From Roseomonas populi (GTDB lineage Bacteria; Pseudomonadota; Alphaproteobacteria; Acetobacterales; Acetobacteraceae): a stretch of DNA of 64,000 nucleotides. Shown here one piece after another: positions 34,370-43,137 of this stretch; position 1 is the stretch's first letter; every line of letters starts with the position of its first letter. The notes beneath the pieces are model-generated. The model worked only from the letters and a program-made list of their open reading frames with translations, made no database searches and was not told the origin of the DNA. The stretch is from positions 124,001 through 188,000 of the forward strand of contig NZ_JANJOU010000008.1 in the NCBI RefSeq assembly GCF_024594815.1. The letters are read 5' to 3'. A program made the translations under genes and the position numbers.

Positions 34370-34720
34370 ATGCGACACGCCACGCGGTGGCTGACAGGCC
34401 TGATCCTCTCGACCGGCCTCATGGCAGGCGGCGATCTCCGCGCCGAGCAGGTGCGCCATGCCCTGCTTGTGAGCGCGGTGGTCCGTGCGCCCTCTTGCAT
34501 CGCGTCCGCGACGGAACGGGCCGCCCTCGCCGTTTCCTGTGCCGGCAGCATGCCTTTCGTGGCGCACGCATCAGGTGGCTCCGCCCCACGGCTCCGCCCG
34601 GGAGCAACGGGCACCTCTCTGCCGCAAGCCGTACCAGCGGGATCGGGGGCCAGCATACCCTGGACGCTCGCGACACTGCCCGAGAGCCAGGGGGTCATCG
34701 TCGTGGCGGTGACCTACTGA
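34370..34720 (+). CDS. Small secreted protein with degenerate spore-coat-U (SCPU) features
   Basis: 116 aa. A signal peptide (residues 1-~25, ending LRA) is followed by a HALLVSAVVRAPSCIAS stretch that matches the first strand and Cys of Csu pilins (compare FQVTATVLKLCSV in the pilin pseudogene at 38306). The protein ends GVIVVAVTY, like the VTVTY terminus of the two pilins. The middle is Pro/Gly/Ser-rich and much shorter than a normal SCPU domain. It is probably a pilin-related accessory or decayed subunit encoded convergently to the Csu cluster, 45 bp away. No close family can be named. Confidence 0.55.
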   Translation: MRHATRWLTGLILSTGLMAGGDLRAEQVRHALLVSAVVRAPSCIASATERAALAVSCAGSMPFVAHASGGSAPRLRPGATGTSLPQAVPAGSGASIPWTLATLPESQGVIVVAVTY

Positions 34721-34724
34721 TCCA

Positions 34725-34742
34725 GGGCTGCAAGGCCAGCCC
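34725..34742. terminator. Weak bidirectional hairpin between convergent genes
   Basis: GGGCTG (34725-34730) and CAGCCC (34737-34742) form a 6-bp stem with a 6-nt loop just after the rightward stop codon, in the 45-bp convergent spacer. No T tract, so the call is tentative. Confidence 0.3.
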
Positions 34743-34765
34743 GCACCCAAAAGCTGCGCAGCAGT

Positions 34766-35242
34766 TCAGTACGTTACGGTGACCACGATCGTGTCCTGAT
34801 AGGTTCCCGGCGGAACATTCTGCCTGGCCATGATCCGCCCGTAGATGGAGTAGCTCTTCCCTGTGCCCAGCAGCACGAGAAGCTGCCGGTCCGTTAGGGG
34901 GGTCGTCCCCGACGAGCCGTCACCCCAGGGAATACTTCCGGCAGCATCCTGGTAGAGCTGGTATCGCAGGTTGGCCGAGCCGCTGCTGAGGTACCGGTTT
35001 CCCGGGTTTCCACTCATCCCCGCCGAAAGCGCGATGGTGTAGGATAGGTTCAGGCCAAGCAGCGTGGCACAGCGCACCGTGACCGTTCCGACCGACTGCG
35101 TCGGGCTTGTGCTGACCGGCGAGTAGTTCCCGAACGCGAGCGGCGTTGCCTGCACGGAGCAGGCCGCCTGCGCAGCTCCAGCAACTGAAAGAAGGAGCCA
35201 GGCCGACAGGGCGCACCGCCGGACATGGGCACTCAGCGGCAT
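34766..35242 (-). CDS. Csu-type spore coat U domain pilin/tip subunit
   Basis: 158 aa from the ATG at 35242 (10-bp overlap with the usher). Signal peptide 1-~27 ending AAQA, then the SCPU domain beginning ACSVQATPLAFGNYSPV, with a Cys pair (Cys in ACSV and VRCATLL), LRYQLYQDAAGSIPWGDG and the terminal strand YQDTIVVTVTY. Secreted through the chaperone-usher route and assembled into thin Csu-like pili used in surface attachment. It is encoded last after the usher, the place of the tip subunit (CsuE) in such clusters, although it has only one SCPU domain. Confidence 0.85.
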   Translation of the reverse strand: MPLSAHVRRCALSAWLLLSVAGAAQAACSVQATPLAFGNYSPVSTSPTQSVGTVTVRCATLLGLNLSYTIALSAGMSGNPGNRYLSSGSANLRYQLYQDAAGSIPWGDGSSGTTPLTDRQLLVLLGTGKSYSIYGRIMARQNVPPGTYQDTIVVTVTY

Positions 35243-37593
35243 GGGACCGGCCCGACCAGGGGAAGGTCGTTCTCCACCGGCACGAAGGGGAAGCGCGCCT
35301 GGCAGCTGCCACCATCGGGCAGCTGGACTTCCACGCTGTTCGAGGGCTGCAACCGCGTCATGAAGACCTCGCCATCGTACCCGACCGGCAGGCGCTCCCC
35401 CTCGGTGGGCAGGGCTATGCTGCCGAGCGGAAGTGGCTTCCCGGCGGCATCGACGAGCCGCACGCGGGCACTGGCGCCGCGGGAGATGGGGAAGCGCACC
35501 ACGGTGCCCGCGCGCTGCCGCGGCGTGACCAAGCGACTCGTCTCGGAGACCGTGGCATCCGGCGGCACATCGCCCGGCACGATCCCGATCCGGTTGCGCT
35601 CGTAGGCCCGCAGGTCGGTCACGAGCAGCCTGCCTCGGCTGTCGGTCCGGCCGACCGGCCGGTTCTCCTGCAGCACACCGACGCCGGATTGGCCGGTCTC
35701 CACGATCGCGAAGCTGTTCTGGACAGTATCCGAGAGGAAGAGCCCACCGGTGGCGGCCGTGATTGCGCCGCGAGCCTCGGCGCGCAGGGCCGTCTCCCCG
35801 GAGAAGCGGTCCACCCCCGCAAGCACGCGCCCGGTCGGGGCCTTGTACTCCAACTCCCCGAGTTGGCGGGACAGCCCTCCCTCTGCCGCGTAGGCACGCC
35901 ACCCCAGGTCCCCCGCCGCCACGGCGGAGCGCGACGCCTGCAGGCCGCCATAGGCGCGGCCCTGGTCCATGGAAGCAGTGGCTGCCACCGTGGTCCGATC
36001 TCCCAGGGCGAAGGAGAGGCCGAACAGCAGGCCCTCGCCACTGTTGCCGGACAGGTCGGTGTACCCGGTGGCGTAGAAGTTCGCGCGGCCGAACAGGCTG
36101 CGGCTGTAGGTCGCGGACAGGATCGAGGCGCTCGGCAGATCTGCGAAGAACAATCCCCTTTCGTCTTCCCGGGGCCGCAATCCCTTGTCCCGCCGGACAT
36201 CGGCGTAGGCGAGGGAGAGCGCGCCGCCCAGCAGCGGCACGGACGCGCTTGCCCGCGTGATCCGGCGCGGATAGGAGGCGCCTTCCAGCGCCGCGACGTC
36301 GGCGAAGCGGGCGCTCGCCCAGGTGACGGACGCGCCGAGGCTGAGGCCGGTGGAGACGCGCTCCAATCCCGCGCCGACCTGCCAGCCCAGTTCGTCGCCC
36401 CCGGCCCTGCCCCGCGCCCGGCTTCCCGCGGCGGAGAGGGTGACCGACCCGAGCGCACCGATCGACATGGCCGCGCCGGCACCGCCCATCTGCAGGTCCG
36501 CACCACCCTCGGCGTGCGCCTCGGCCGTGAGCCAGTTCGTCACGCCGTAGCGGAGCGTGCCCACGCCGACGAGCGGGCCATAATCATTGCTGAGGATGCC
36601 GTAGTTGCGGCGGATGAAGCCCAGCTCGGCCGAGTAGGAGAACAGGCCAGGGGCCAGCAGGGCGGACGAGGCGTAGAACGGCAGGGTGCTCGTCGTCTCG
36701 CGCCCCAGCGCGTCCCGCACGCGCACGGAGACCTCTCCCGCGCCGGTGATGACGGGAAGCTGGCGGACGACGAAGGGGCCGGTTCCCGTGGTGGTGGAGA
36801 GCTGCTGCACGCCGTTGACCAGGACGTCCACGGTGGACGGCACGGCCGCCGAGCCGGACACGATCGGCACCGGAAAGGTCACGAGATCCGGGCGCAGGGA
36901 GAAGCTGCGCGACACCTGCGCCCCGCCAAGGCGCACCGGCCGCGTCCAGGCCAGGCCACCGCTGATGAAATCCCCGAGCCGGTACTGGCGCAACGCCTCC
37001 TCATCATCCCGGACAAAGCTCGTCTCGAGGCGCACGAAGGGATCCCCCCTCCCCTCCCCCGTGCTGCTGTAGGCGAGCCCATCCGAGGAGAAGACGCCGG
37101 CGGAGCCGAAGATGCGCCCCTCGAAATACCCGGCCCCCAGCGTGCGGCCGGCCGCCGAGGTCACGTTGATGTCGTAGTTGAGCAAGGCCCCGAGGGTGGC
37201 CTCAGCCCGAGGAGGAGGCGCCGCGCTCCCGCCGCGGCCCAGCTCGGAGGGGATCAGGCTCTCATCCCCGGCGGTGAAGCTGATCTGCTGGTTCGGCTCG
37301 TCCAGGCGGAAGCTCATTCCCGGCAGCTTGGAGAGCGGGATCGGCGTCTCGCCGGCGATCCCCGTGGAGACCGCGATCCCGAGGCTCCGCAGGTCCTCCG
37401 CGCGCGCCGAAAGGACGCCGTCGCGCTCCGTGAAGGTGCCGATCATGCCGACGGACCGCCCGTTGACGACCACGTCGAGCAGCAGGACCCGCTCCTCTGC
37501 CCGGGCCGGGCGGAGGGGCAGAAGAGCCAGCGCGACGAGGATCAGGAGGGCGCGACCCGTACGGCCCGGCTCAGCGCCCCGAAACCGGAACAT
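35233..37593 (-). CDS. Outer-membrane pilus usher (CsuD-like)
   Basis: 786 aa from the ATG at 37593 (MFRFRGAEPG); a signal peptide ends LRPARA. Typical usher layout: N-terminal periplasmic domain with VLLLDVVVNGRSVG and ARAEDLRSLGI, a long beta-barrel, the plug/middle segment VDVLVNGVQQLSTTTGTGPF, and C-terminal domains ending GGSCQARFPFVPVENDLP. It forms the pore through which pilin subunits pass from the periplasmic chaperone. Overlaps the chaperone gene by 23 bp and the following pilin by 10 bp, so all are co-translated. Confidence 0.92.
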   Translation of the reverse strand: MFRFRGAEPGRTGRALLILVALALLPLRPARAEERVLLLDVVVNGRSVGMIGTFTERDGVLSARAEDLRSLGIAVSTGIAGETPIPLSKLPGMSFRLDEPNQQISFTAGDESLIPSELGRGGSAAPPPRAEATLGALLNYDINVTSAAGRTLGAGYFEGRIFGSAGVFSSDGLAYSSTGEGRGDPFVRLETSFVRDDEEALRQYRLGDFISGGLAWTRPVRLGGAQVSRSFSLRPDLVTFPVPIVSGSAAVPSTVDVLVNGVQQLSTTTGTGPFVVRQLPVITGAGEVSVRVRDALGRETTSTLPFYASSALLAPGLFSYSAELGFIRRNYGILSNDYGPLVGVGTLRYGVTNWLTAEAHAEGGADLQMGGAGAAMSIGALGSVTLSAAGSRARGRAGGDELGWQVGAGLERVSTGLSLGASVTWASARFADVAALEGASYPRRITRASASVPLLGGALSLAYADVRRDKGLRPREDERGLFFADLPSASILSATYSRSLFGRANFYATGYTDLSGNSGEGLLFGLSFALGDRTTVAATASMDQGRAYGGLQASRSAVAAGDLGWRAYAAEGGLSRQLGELEYKAPTGRVLAGVDRFSGETALRAEARGAITAATGGLFLSDTVQNSFAIVETGQSGVGVLQENRPVGRTDSRGRLLVTDLRAYERNRIGIVPGDVPPDATVSETSRLVTPRQRAGTVVRFPISRGASARVRLVDAAGKPLPLGSIALPTEGERLPVGYDGEVFMTRLQPSNSVEVQLPDGGSCQARFPFVPVENDLPLVGPVPCR

Positions 37594-38293
37594 CCACTGC
37601 GAACTGCCCCGCCTCGCCGTTTCCGGTGGCGCGCAGCGTGGTCCCCGGGCGGGGCGGGGCGCCACGCAGGCGCCAATGCCGCTCCACCCCCGGCAGCACG
37701 TAGGGGTTTTCCGGCGCGGCGAGCGGAATGCTGGCCCCACCCGGCGCGGCCAGGCTCAACCCGGCCAGCTGGGCGCGCCGTGTCCCACGGTTCAGGATGA
37801 CGAGATCCCCGCCCGGCTGGAGGCGCCATTCGAGCTGCGCGCGGCCGTTCGCGCTTGTCTGGGCGAAGACCGGCAGCGAGAGGCGGAGGGCGAAGCGCAC
37901 CTGCTGCCCGGCATCGGCCGGGCTCGGAATCTGATCCACGAGCAGGCGGAAGGCCCGCTCCCCCCCTGCCGGCGGGCGGCGAAGCACCATGCGCACCACC
38001 TGCGATCCGCCCGGCGCGAGCTGGAAGGCGGGCGGGCTGACCAGGAGGTCCTGCGTCGGCGTCAGCCGGTCACGCGTCGCGTCCTGGCTCCAGTCGAAGG
38101 CGCGCACCTGGACGGAGGTCGGAGTGGCGTCCCGGTTGGTCACGGTCACGACGGAGGTTTGCTGCCCCGGCATGAGGTCCGTGGAAACCGGCGCAACCTC
38201 GAGCGAACCGGCCCGGGCCGGGCCGGGTGGCAGCAAGGCGGCCCCGGCGAGCCCGAGAGCGGCCAGGAACCGCGAAATCTGCGGTGGCAGCAT
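37571..38293 (-). CDS. Periplasmic pilus chaperone (CsuC-like)
   Basis: 240 aa, normal length for the PapD-like family. Signal peptide ends GPARA. N-terminal Ig-like domain with the family pattern VTVTNRDATPTSVQVRAFDW, then PAFQLAPGGSQVVRMVLR and the donor-strand region ERAFRLLVDQIP. The C-terminal domain has LVILNRGTRRAQLAGLSL. It stabilises pilin subunits by donor-strand complementation and hands them to the usher. It lies 12 bp after the broken pilin gene. Confidence 0.92.
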   Translation of the reverse strand: MLPPQISRFLAALGLAGAALLPPGPARAGSLEVAPVSTDLMPGQQTSVVTVTNRDATPTSVQVRAFDWSQDATRDRLTPTQDLLVSPPAFQLAPGGSQVVRMVLRRPPAGGERAFRLLVDQIPSPADAGQQVRFALRLSLPVFAQTSANGRAQLEWRLQPGGDLVILNRGTRRAQLAGLSLAAPGGASIPLAAPENPYVLPGVERHWRLRGAPPRPGTTLRATGNGEAGQFAVDVPVSGR

Positions 38294-38305
38294 CCCTGTC
38301 CCCCC

Positions 38306-38821
38306 TCAGTAGGTCAGGGTCACCGTGACGGTGTCCGTGTAGGCACCGGGCTGCGGGCGCTGGTCGGCGGGGATGCGGCCGTAGACGGGAATGGTCTGGG
38401 TGGCGCCGGTCCCGTTCCCTGCCAGGGTATCGGTGCCCGTCGTCTCGCCCCAGATCGCCGTGCGCGAAGAGTCCCGGTATAGAAGGTAATTCAGCGTCGT
38501 CGTCGCGCTCGCACTCGTCATCTGCCGCGCGGTCGGGCTGGTGGCGGAGCCGAGGTTCAGGGCGATCGTGTAGGGCGTGTTCGTCGTGCAGAGCACCGAC
38601 AGGCTGGAGGCCTGGTCGAGCGCCGTCGTCGGCGTGTAGTCGCCGAAAGCGAGGTTCGTGGCCGTCACGGAGCACAGCTTCAGGACGGTGGCCGTGACCT
38701 GGAAGGTGCTGGTCGCCGTCTAGGTCGTCTGCGAAAATGCGGGGCAAGCCATCAGTGCGACCGCGAAGAGGCCGGCGCCGAAAGATGCTGCTCCAAGCCG
38801 TGACACGCCGGGGATGAACAT
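38306..38821 (-). pseudogene. Csu major pilin (SCPU domain) interrupted by in-frame amber codon
   Basis: Reading leftward from the ATG at 38821 gives a signal peptide (MFIPGVSRLGAASFGAGLFAVALMACPAFSQTT) that ends at TAG, 38722-38720. The same frame then resumes at once as TATSTFQVTATVLKLCSV and a complete SCPU domain ending DTVTVTLTY at 38306. One sense codon in place of TAG would restore a 171-aa pilin. The only internal restart (GTG at 38668) would lack a signal peptide and the first strand. It occupies the major-subunit (CsuA/B) position. Either a recent nonsense mutation, a sequencing error, or an amber-readthrough switch. Confidence 0.85.
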
Positions 38822-39347
38822 ACGTTGGGCGATCCGCTCGATGAAAGACCGTGGCAGGTTGTGGAAACGCCCGGTTAGTACAACTTTAACGTGTAGTGAG
38901 GCAACGGAAATCCACCGCCGCGGCCGGGCCCGGCTGCGGGTGGCGAGGAACCATCCCCCGGTGCCGCGCGGACCAGCCCCGGGGCGGCGCCCGGCACGAC
39001 GATGCTCGCGGATGAACCGTTCATGGGGCCGAGCATGCCCTTCTCGGCCGTGCCTGGGGTTTTCAAACGAAGAGCCGGTCGCTCCGGCGCCGCGGCGACG
39101 AGCGCGCGTAGCGTGCCGGCGAGGATGTGCTTCCCGGCGGCGGGCGTTGCCTCGGCGGCGGCGAGACCTCGCCGGTAAGCACCACCTGCGGGCCTGCAAC
39201 GTGCATCAGCATGGTTCCGCCGTCGGGGCGGGTGCACTCTGGCGCGCGACTGCCGCTGACCGCCTGGGTCAGCGGCTCTGATATGGAACTGGCGCTCTGC
39301 CGCCTATCAGGATGGCGTAGGCAGCGGGCGTTCCCGATGCCGGCCGG
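38822..39347. other. 526-bp region upstream of the Csu cluster, no gene recognised
   Basis: Contains one AT-richer patch at ~38875-38905 (GTTAGTACAACTTTAACGTG), about 60-80 bp upstream of the pilin start, which is the best candidate for the Csu promoter. The remainder is GC-rich without a supported frame, a clear terminator for the Bug gene at 39348, or a repeat. Confidence 0.35.
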
Positions 39348-40343
39348 TCAAAGGCCGGACTGGATGTTGCGGCTGCGGATCACCTCGGCCCAGGTCGCGG
39401 TCTCCTTGCGGATGCGGGCGGCGAATTCGGCCAGTCCCTCGTCATTCACGGCCAGGCCCTGGGCTTCCAGCGCGGCGCGCGTGGCCGGGGCGTGCAGCAC
39501 ACTCCGGATGGCCTCGTAGATCGCCGTCTGGGTAGTGCCGGGCACCGCCTTCGGCGCGAGCAGGCCGTACCAGGAGGTGATGTCGAACCCACCCACGCCC
39601 AGTTCCTCCAGTGTCGGGATCTCCGGCGCGGCGGGGGTGCGGGCGGCGGTGGTCAGGGCCAGGGCGCGCACCTGCCCCCCGCGGACCGCCGCCAGCGTTG
39701 CGGGCAGGTTGGTGAAGAGCAGCTGCACGTTGCCGGAGATCACGTCCGTCAGTGCCTGGCTGGAGCCCTTGTAGGGAACATGCAGCATCTGCATGCCCGT
39801 CTTCTGCGCCAGAAGCTCGCCCGCCAGGTGCAGCTGGCTACCGACGCCGGGCGAAGCGTAGGTCAAGCCGTCTCGCTGCGACTTCGCATAGGCGATCAAC
39901 TCCGGGATCGTGCGCACGGGCAGATCATTGGCGCAGACGATGACGTTGGGCGCGGTGGCGAGAAGGCTGATGGGCGCGAAGTCCCGCTCGACGTCGAAGG
40001 TCAGGTCTCTCATCAGCGTGGGGTTGATGGTCAGGTTCCCGGCCGGGACCAGCAGCAGCGTGTTGCCGTCCGGCGCGGCGCGGCGCACGGCATCGATGCC
40101 GATGTTGCCCTGGGCGCCGGTGCGGTTGTCCACCACCGCTGGCTGGCCGGTGCTCGCCTGGATTCCCTGGGCGATGACGCGTGCCAGCACGTCCACCGGA
40201 CCACCAGGGGTGAAAGGGGCGACGACCGTGACGGGACGAGTGGGCCAGGCCTCGGCCGCGCGGCCGGTGCGGGAGAGGGCGAGGAGACCGAGGCCGCCGA
40301 GCGCGAATGCGCGGCGCGCCAGGGTGGGCTGGACGTGGATCAT
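39348..40343 (-). CDS. Bug-family solute receptor
   Basis: 331 aa. Signal peptide with LARRAFALGGLGLLAL. Hallmarks WPTRPVTVVAPFTPGGPVDVLARVI, VDNRTGAQGNIGIDAVRRA, LTYASPGVGSQLHLAGE and HVPYKGSSQALTDVISG. A periplasmic carboxylate receptor. It lies 72 bp downstream of the IclR gene in the same orientation and could be co-transcribed with it. The divergent bicupin gene beyond the regulator would be the enzyme of this small unit. Confidence 0.92.
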   Translation of the reverse strand: MIHVQPTLARRAFALGGLGLLALSRTGRAAEAWPTRPVTVVAPFTPGGPVDVLARVIAQGIQASTGQPAVVDNRTGAQGNIGIDAVRRAAPDGNTLLLVPAGNLTINPTLMRDLTFDVERDFAPISLLATAPNVIVCANDLPVRTIPELIAYAKSQRDGLTYASPGVGSQLHLAGELLAQKTGMQMLHVPYKGSSQALTDVISGNVQLLFTNLPATLAAVRGGQVRALALTTAARTPAAPEIPTLEELGVGGFDITSWYGLLAPKAVPGTTQTAIYEAIRSVLHAPATRAALEAQGLAVNDEGLAEFAARIRKETATWAEVIRSRNIQSGL

Positions 40344-40415
40344 GGGGACCTCATTGGATGAAGGGGCGGATCTGTTCCGAGGTTCGGTGGCAAGGATGGT
40401 GCCGCAGGAAGGGGG

Positions 40416-41252
40416 TCAGGCCTGGCGCGGGCGGGGATCGGCAGATCGGGAGCCGAGGGCGGCAGAGATGCGGGCGGCAGTGCCCACCACCTCCCGCATC
40501 AGGGGGCCACGCAGCTCCTCCTCCGAGGTGAGAAGGGCGACGGTGGAGATGTTGATGGCCGCGACTGTCGCGCCGGTCACGTCGCGCACAGGAGCGGCGA
40601 CACTGGCGACACCGGCCTCGTAACCCGCGACATGGGCGGCAAAGCCGGCGCTGCGATCGGCTTCCGCCTGGGCCAGCAGCGCTGGCAAGGTAGTGGGCGT
40701 CCGTGCCCCGTGCTGTTCCAGAGCCACACCGGCGTAGAGGTCCCGCAACTCCGCGGTGGAATGAGCGGCCAGCAGCACGCGCCCCATGCTGGTGGCGTGC
40801 GCCGGCAGGCGCGTGCCCACCTGCACCACGCTGGACAGTGACCGGCGCGTAGGGAGCCGCGCCAGATAGACCACCTCTCGCCCTTCCAGCACGCCAAGGT
40901 GGGCGGACCAGCCAGTTCGGTCGCGCAGCGCTTCGAGCTGCGGCCGTGCCACTTCCAGCAGGTCGCGCGAGGCGAGATAGCCGTAGCCCAGCCGGAGCAC
41001 CTGAGGCCCCAGCGCATAGGTGCGCGTGCCCGGATCGTAGGTGAGGAAGCCGAGCTGATCGAGCGTGTAGGCGATGCGGAACACGGCTGAGCGGGTGACG
41101 CCCACGACCTGCCCCATTTCCGTCAGCGTCATGCGTCGCCGCTCCGGCGTAAAGGCCAGCATCACCTCCAGCCCGCGCTGAAGCCCAGGAACGATGTAGC
41201 GGTCGTCCACCGGGCCGCCACTCTCGCCGACTGCGCTACTCTGTTTGTCCAT
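40416..41252 (-). CDS. IclR-family transcriptional regulator
   Basis: 278 aa from the ATG at 41252. N-terminal winged helix (VPGLQRGLEVMLAF, MTLTEMGQVVGVTRSAVFRIAYTLDQLGFL), then the GAF-like effector domain (VYLARLPTRRSLSSVVQVGTRLPAHATSMGRVLLA, ASVAAPVRDVTGATVAAINIS). IclR proteins bind small aromatics or organic acids. It is divergent from the bicupin gene (81-bp spacer) and precedes a Bug receptor, so both are likely targets. Confidence 0.9.
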   Translation of the reverse strand: MDKQSSAVGESGGPVDDRYIVPGLQRGLEVMLAFTPERRRMTLTEMGQVVGVTRSAVFRIAYTLDQLGFLTYDPGTRTYALGPQVLRLGYGYLASRDLLEVARPQLEALRDRTGWSAHLGVLEGREVVYLARLPTRRSLSSVVQVGTRLPAHATSMGRVLLAAHSTAELRDLYAGVALEQHGARTPTTLPALLAQAEADRSAGFAAHVAGYEAGVASVAAPVRDVTGATVAAINISTVALLTSEEELRGPLMREVVGTAARISAALGSRSADPRPRQA

Positions 41253-41278
41253 AAAACGGTGTCTAGCATTCAAAACGG
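41253..41278. promoter_or_regulatory. Direct repeat AAAACGG, candidate IclR site
   Basis: AAAACGG occurs at 41253-41259 and again at 41272-41278 (19-bp period) in the 81-bp divergent spacer between the IclR gene and the bicupin. The copies begin right beside the regulator start. Suggestive of regulator binding but not of a known IclR consensus. Confidence 0.3.
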
Positions 41279-41333
41279 GCGGTGAATAGTCTTGCTGTGC
41301 CGGCGATGGCCGGAAGCAGCCGGAGAGCGCACC

Positions 41334-42284
41334 ATGAACGTCCTTGCCCCCGTTCCCTCTACCCTCGAGGCCGAGCTCCGCGCCCATGTGGGCCGCCACG
41401 TCGCCAAGACGTTCGATTGGGACGCCTTCCCCAGCAATCGTGGCTTCCCGGACCTGGAGCGCGCCCAGATGCGCTATATCGGCGCCGGCGGGTCGCCGAA
41501 GGTGGGCGACAACTCCACCTTGAAGCCGGAGCACTTCACGGTCAGCCTTATCTACAAGCACGTCGGTAAGTACGCGGCCTGCCACGCGCACGAGATCGAG
41601 GAGAGCTTCCTGATCATCGACGGCGTGCTGACGGTGGGATGGGAGAAGGACGGCGAGGTGGTCGAGGTGAAGCTCGGCCCGAAGGACATGATCCTGAACG
41701 CCCGCGACATCGGCCACGGCTTCCGCAACGACGGGATCGAGCCCGTGCTGATGTCCATCAGCGTCGATGTCGGCAAGCCGCTGCCGCCGCGCTACCTCTA
41801 CCACCCGAAGAACACCGCGCCGGAGCTGGCGCGCAGCTTCGGTGCGGAGCCGGGCCACACCATCCCCTTCAGCCCCACCGGCGAGCACCCGCTGAACCAG
41901 CACATGGCGCGCTACGTGATCCGCCACAGCGAGCAGCCGACCCTCTGGGATCCGGCGGGCTTTACCCGGAAGGTCTATGTCGGCCCTGGCGGCATCGAGA
42001 GCGACACCTGCCGCAAGGAGATGCTGGGCATCCCGGTGGGCGCCGGCGTGAAGCCCTATTCCCGCGATGTGGAGGACGCCTTCCTGGTGCTGGAGGGCAG
42101 CCTGACTGTGGGCTGGGAGGATGAGGCCGGAAACAGCGTAGAGGTTGAGCTGGGCCCGCGCGACCTGGTGATGAACCCGGCCGGGCGCCGCCACTGGTTC
42201 CGCAACAACAGCGCGGGACCGGTGACCGTGTGGCAGGTGATCGGCACCGCCGAGCCGGAGACGGTGCGCTTCGAGGCGGCGTAA
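41334..42284 (+). CDS. Bicupin protein with one degenerate metal site
   Basis: 316 aa from the ATG at 41334. Two cupin domains (residues ~60-155 and ~215-310) share the lines SL(I/T)VGWE-x-(K/E)LGP(K/R)D(M/L)(I/V)-(L/M)N. The N-terminal cupin has a metal set in AACHAHEIEESF and, in motif 2, GHGFRND. In the C-terminal cupin the first motif is VKPYSRDVEDAF, lacking the H-x-H pair, so it probably cannot bind metal. No signal peptide. May be a dioxygenase or isomerase of aromatic or sugar acids; gentisate-dioxygenase-like enzymes have the same bicupin plan, but I see no decisive similarity. Divergent IclR regulator. Confidence 0.8.
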   Translation: MNVLAPVPSTLEAELRAHVGRHVAKTFDWDAFPSNRGFPDLERAQMRYIGAGGSPKVGDNSTLKPEHFTVSLIYKHVGKYAACHAHEIEESFLIIDGVLTVGWEKDGEVVEVKLGPKDMILNARDIGHGFRNDGIEPVLMSISVDVGKPLPPRYLYHPKNTAPELARSFGAEPGHTIPFSPTGEHPLNQHMARYVIRHSEQPTLWDPAGFTRKVYVGPGGIESDTCRKEMLGIPVGAGVKPYSRDVEDAFLVLEGSLTVGWEDEAGNSVEVELGPRDLVMNPAGRRHWFRNNSAGPVTVWQVIGTAEPETVRFEAA

Positions 42285-42292
42285 GTGCAGGT

Positions 42293-42322
42293 GGGTGGGT
42301 CGGGCACCTGCCCGCCCCACCC
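42293..42322 (+). terminator. Strong hairpin after the bicupin gene
   Basis: Arms 42293-42306 and 42309-42322 pair with one mismatch (GGGTGGGTCGGGCA against TGCCCGCCCCACCC), 8 bp after the bicupin stop. There is only a short T run afterwards, so it may be an intrinsic terminator of the GC-rich kind or an mRNA 3'-stabilising stem. The following DNA to 42648 (326 bp) holds no recognisable gene. Confidence 0.5.
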
Positions 42323-42648
42323 AGGCACCTTTCCCCCGCTCCGCCGCCACCCGTGAGATCGGCCGGCCGACGAAGCAATGACGGTCAATCGGCGCCGGTT
42401 AGGAGCAAAGGCGAAGCGCGGCGAGCCTGGGGCGCTGGGAAGATGATGAGCGATATGCGATAGCTTTCTGCGATCTTCAGCGGGAAGAGCGGCAGAGGGC
42501 TGGAGTTTGAGTACGCAGTTGGACGCGCATCGCCCGGCCGGCGCTTCCGCCGGCCACATGACCAAGCCGCGACGCACCGCAGCGGGAACGATGCGAAATG
42601 AAAGGTAACGGGGCCCGTTCACGTGAGCGGCCGGACCGGACGGCCAGC

Positions 42649-43128
42649 ATGGACACGAAGCATGATAGTCGCTTCGATCTCCTTGACCACCCGATGTTCT
42701 TCCTGGCGCACATCCTCACCCGGTTCGACGGCAACGTCGTCGTGGACCTTCGTCGGCACGGCTTCACCCAATCGGACTGGCGCCTGATCTCGACTCTGCA
42801 GTACTCGGACAACCTCACATTGACTGAGCTGGCGCGCATCACGACGCTGGAGCGCTCATTCGTTGGACGCGTCGTAGGCACCCTGGAGGAGCGCGGCCTC
42901 GTCCGCCGAACCTCCCCCACGGACGACCGCCGGACAACGCGGGTCAATCTGACGGAGAAAGGCCGCACGAGTTTCGCTGAGGTGCTGTTGCCCACCACGG
43001 CCGCGCAAATCGCCAATGCCTTCGAAGGTATCAGCGACGAGGACCGAACGACCTTGTTCCGCGTGCTGCGGACGATGATGCGGAACGTCTACCACGTTGC
43101 GCGGGAGGCGACTCCGATCCTCGACTGA
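42649..43128 (+). CDS. MarR-family transcriptional regulator
   Basis: 159 aa from the ATG at 42649; an ATG at 42598 would add 17 Arg-rich residues. Winged helix: TLTELARITTLERSFVGRVVGTLEERGLVRRTSPTDDRRTTRVNLTEKG, with the characteristic D-D-R-R wing. Helical dimer segments at both ends. Convergent with the molybdenum hydroxylase operon (9-bp spacing to CoxG). MarR proteins usually repress catabolic or efflux genes in response to phenolics, so control of the hydroxylase is plausible. Confidence 0.87.
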   Translation: MDTKHDSRFDLLDHPMFFLAHILTRFDGNVVVDLRRHGFTQSDWRLISTLQYSDNLTLTELARITTLERSFVGRVVGTLEERGLVRRTSPTDDRRTTRVNLTEKGRTSFAEVLLPTTAAQIANAFEGISDEDRTTLFRVLRTMMRNVYHVAREATPILD

Positions 43129-43137
43129 CGGCGGCCC

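Noticed and set aside
35146-37800. Long open frame on the + strand opposite the pilus usher (884 codons)
   Set aside because: Shadow of the usher and its neighbours; no family pattern, composition typical of antisense GC-rich frames.
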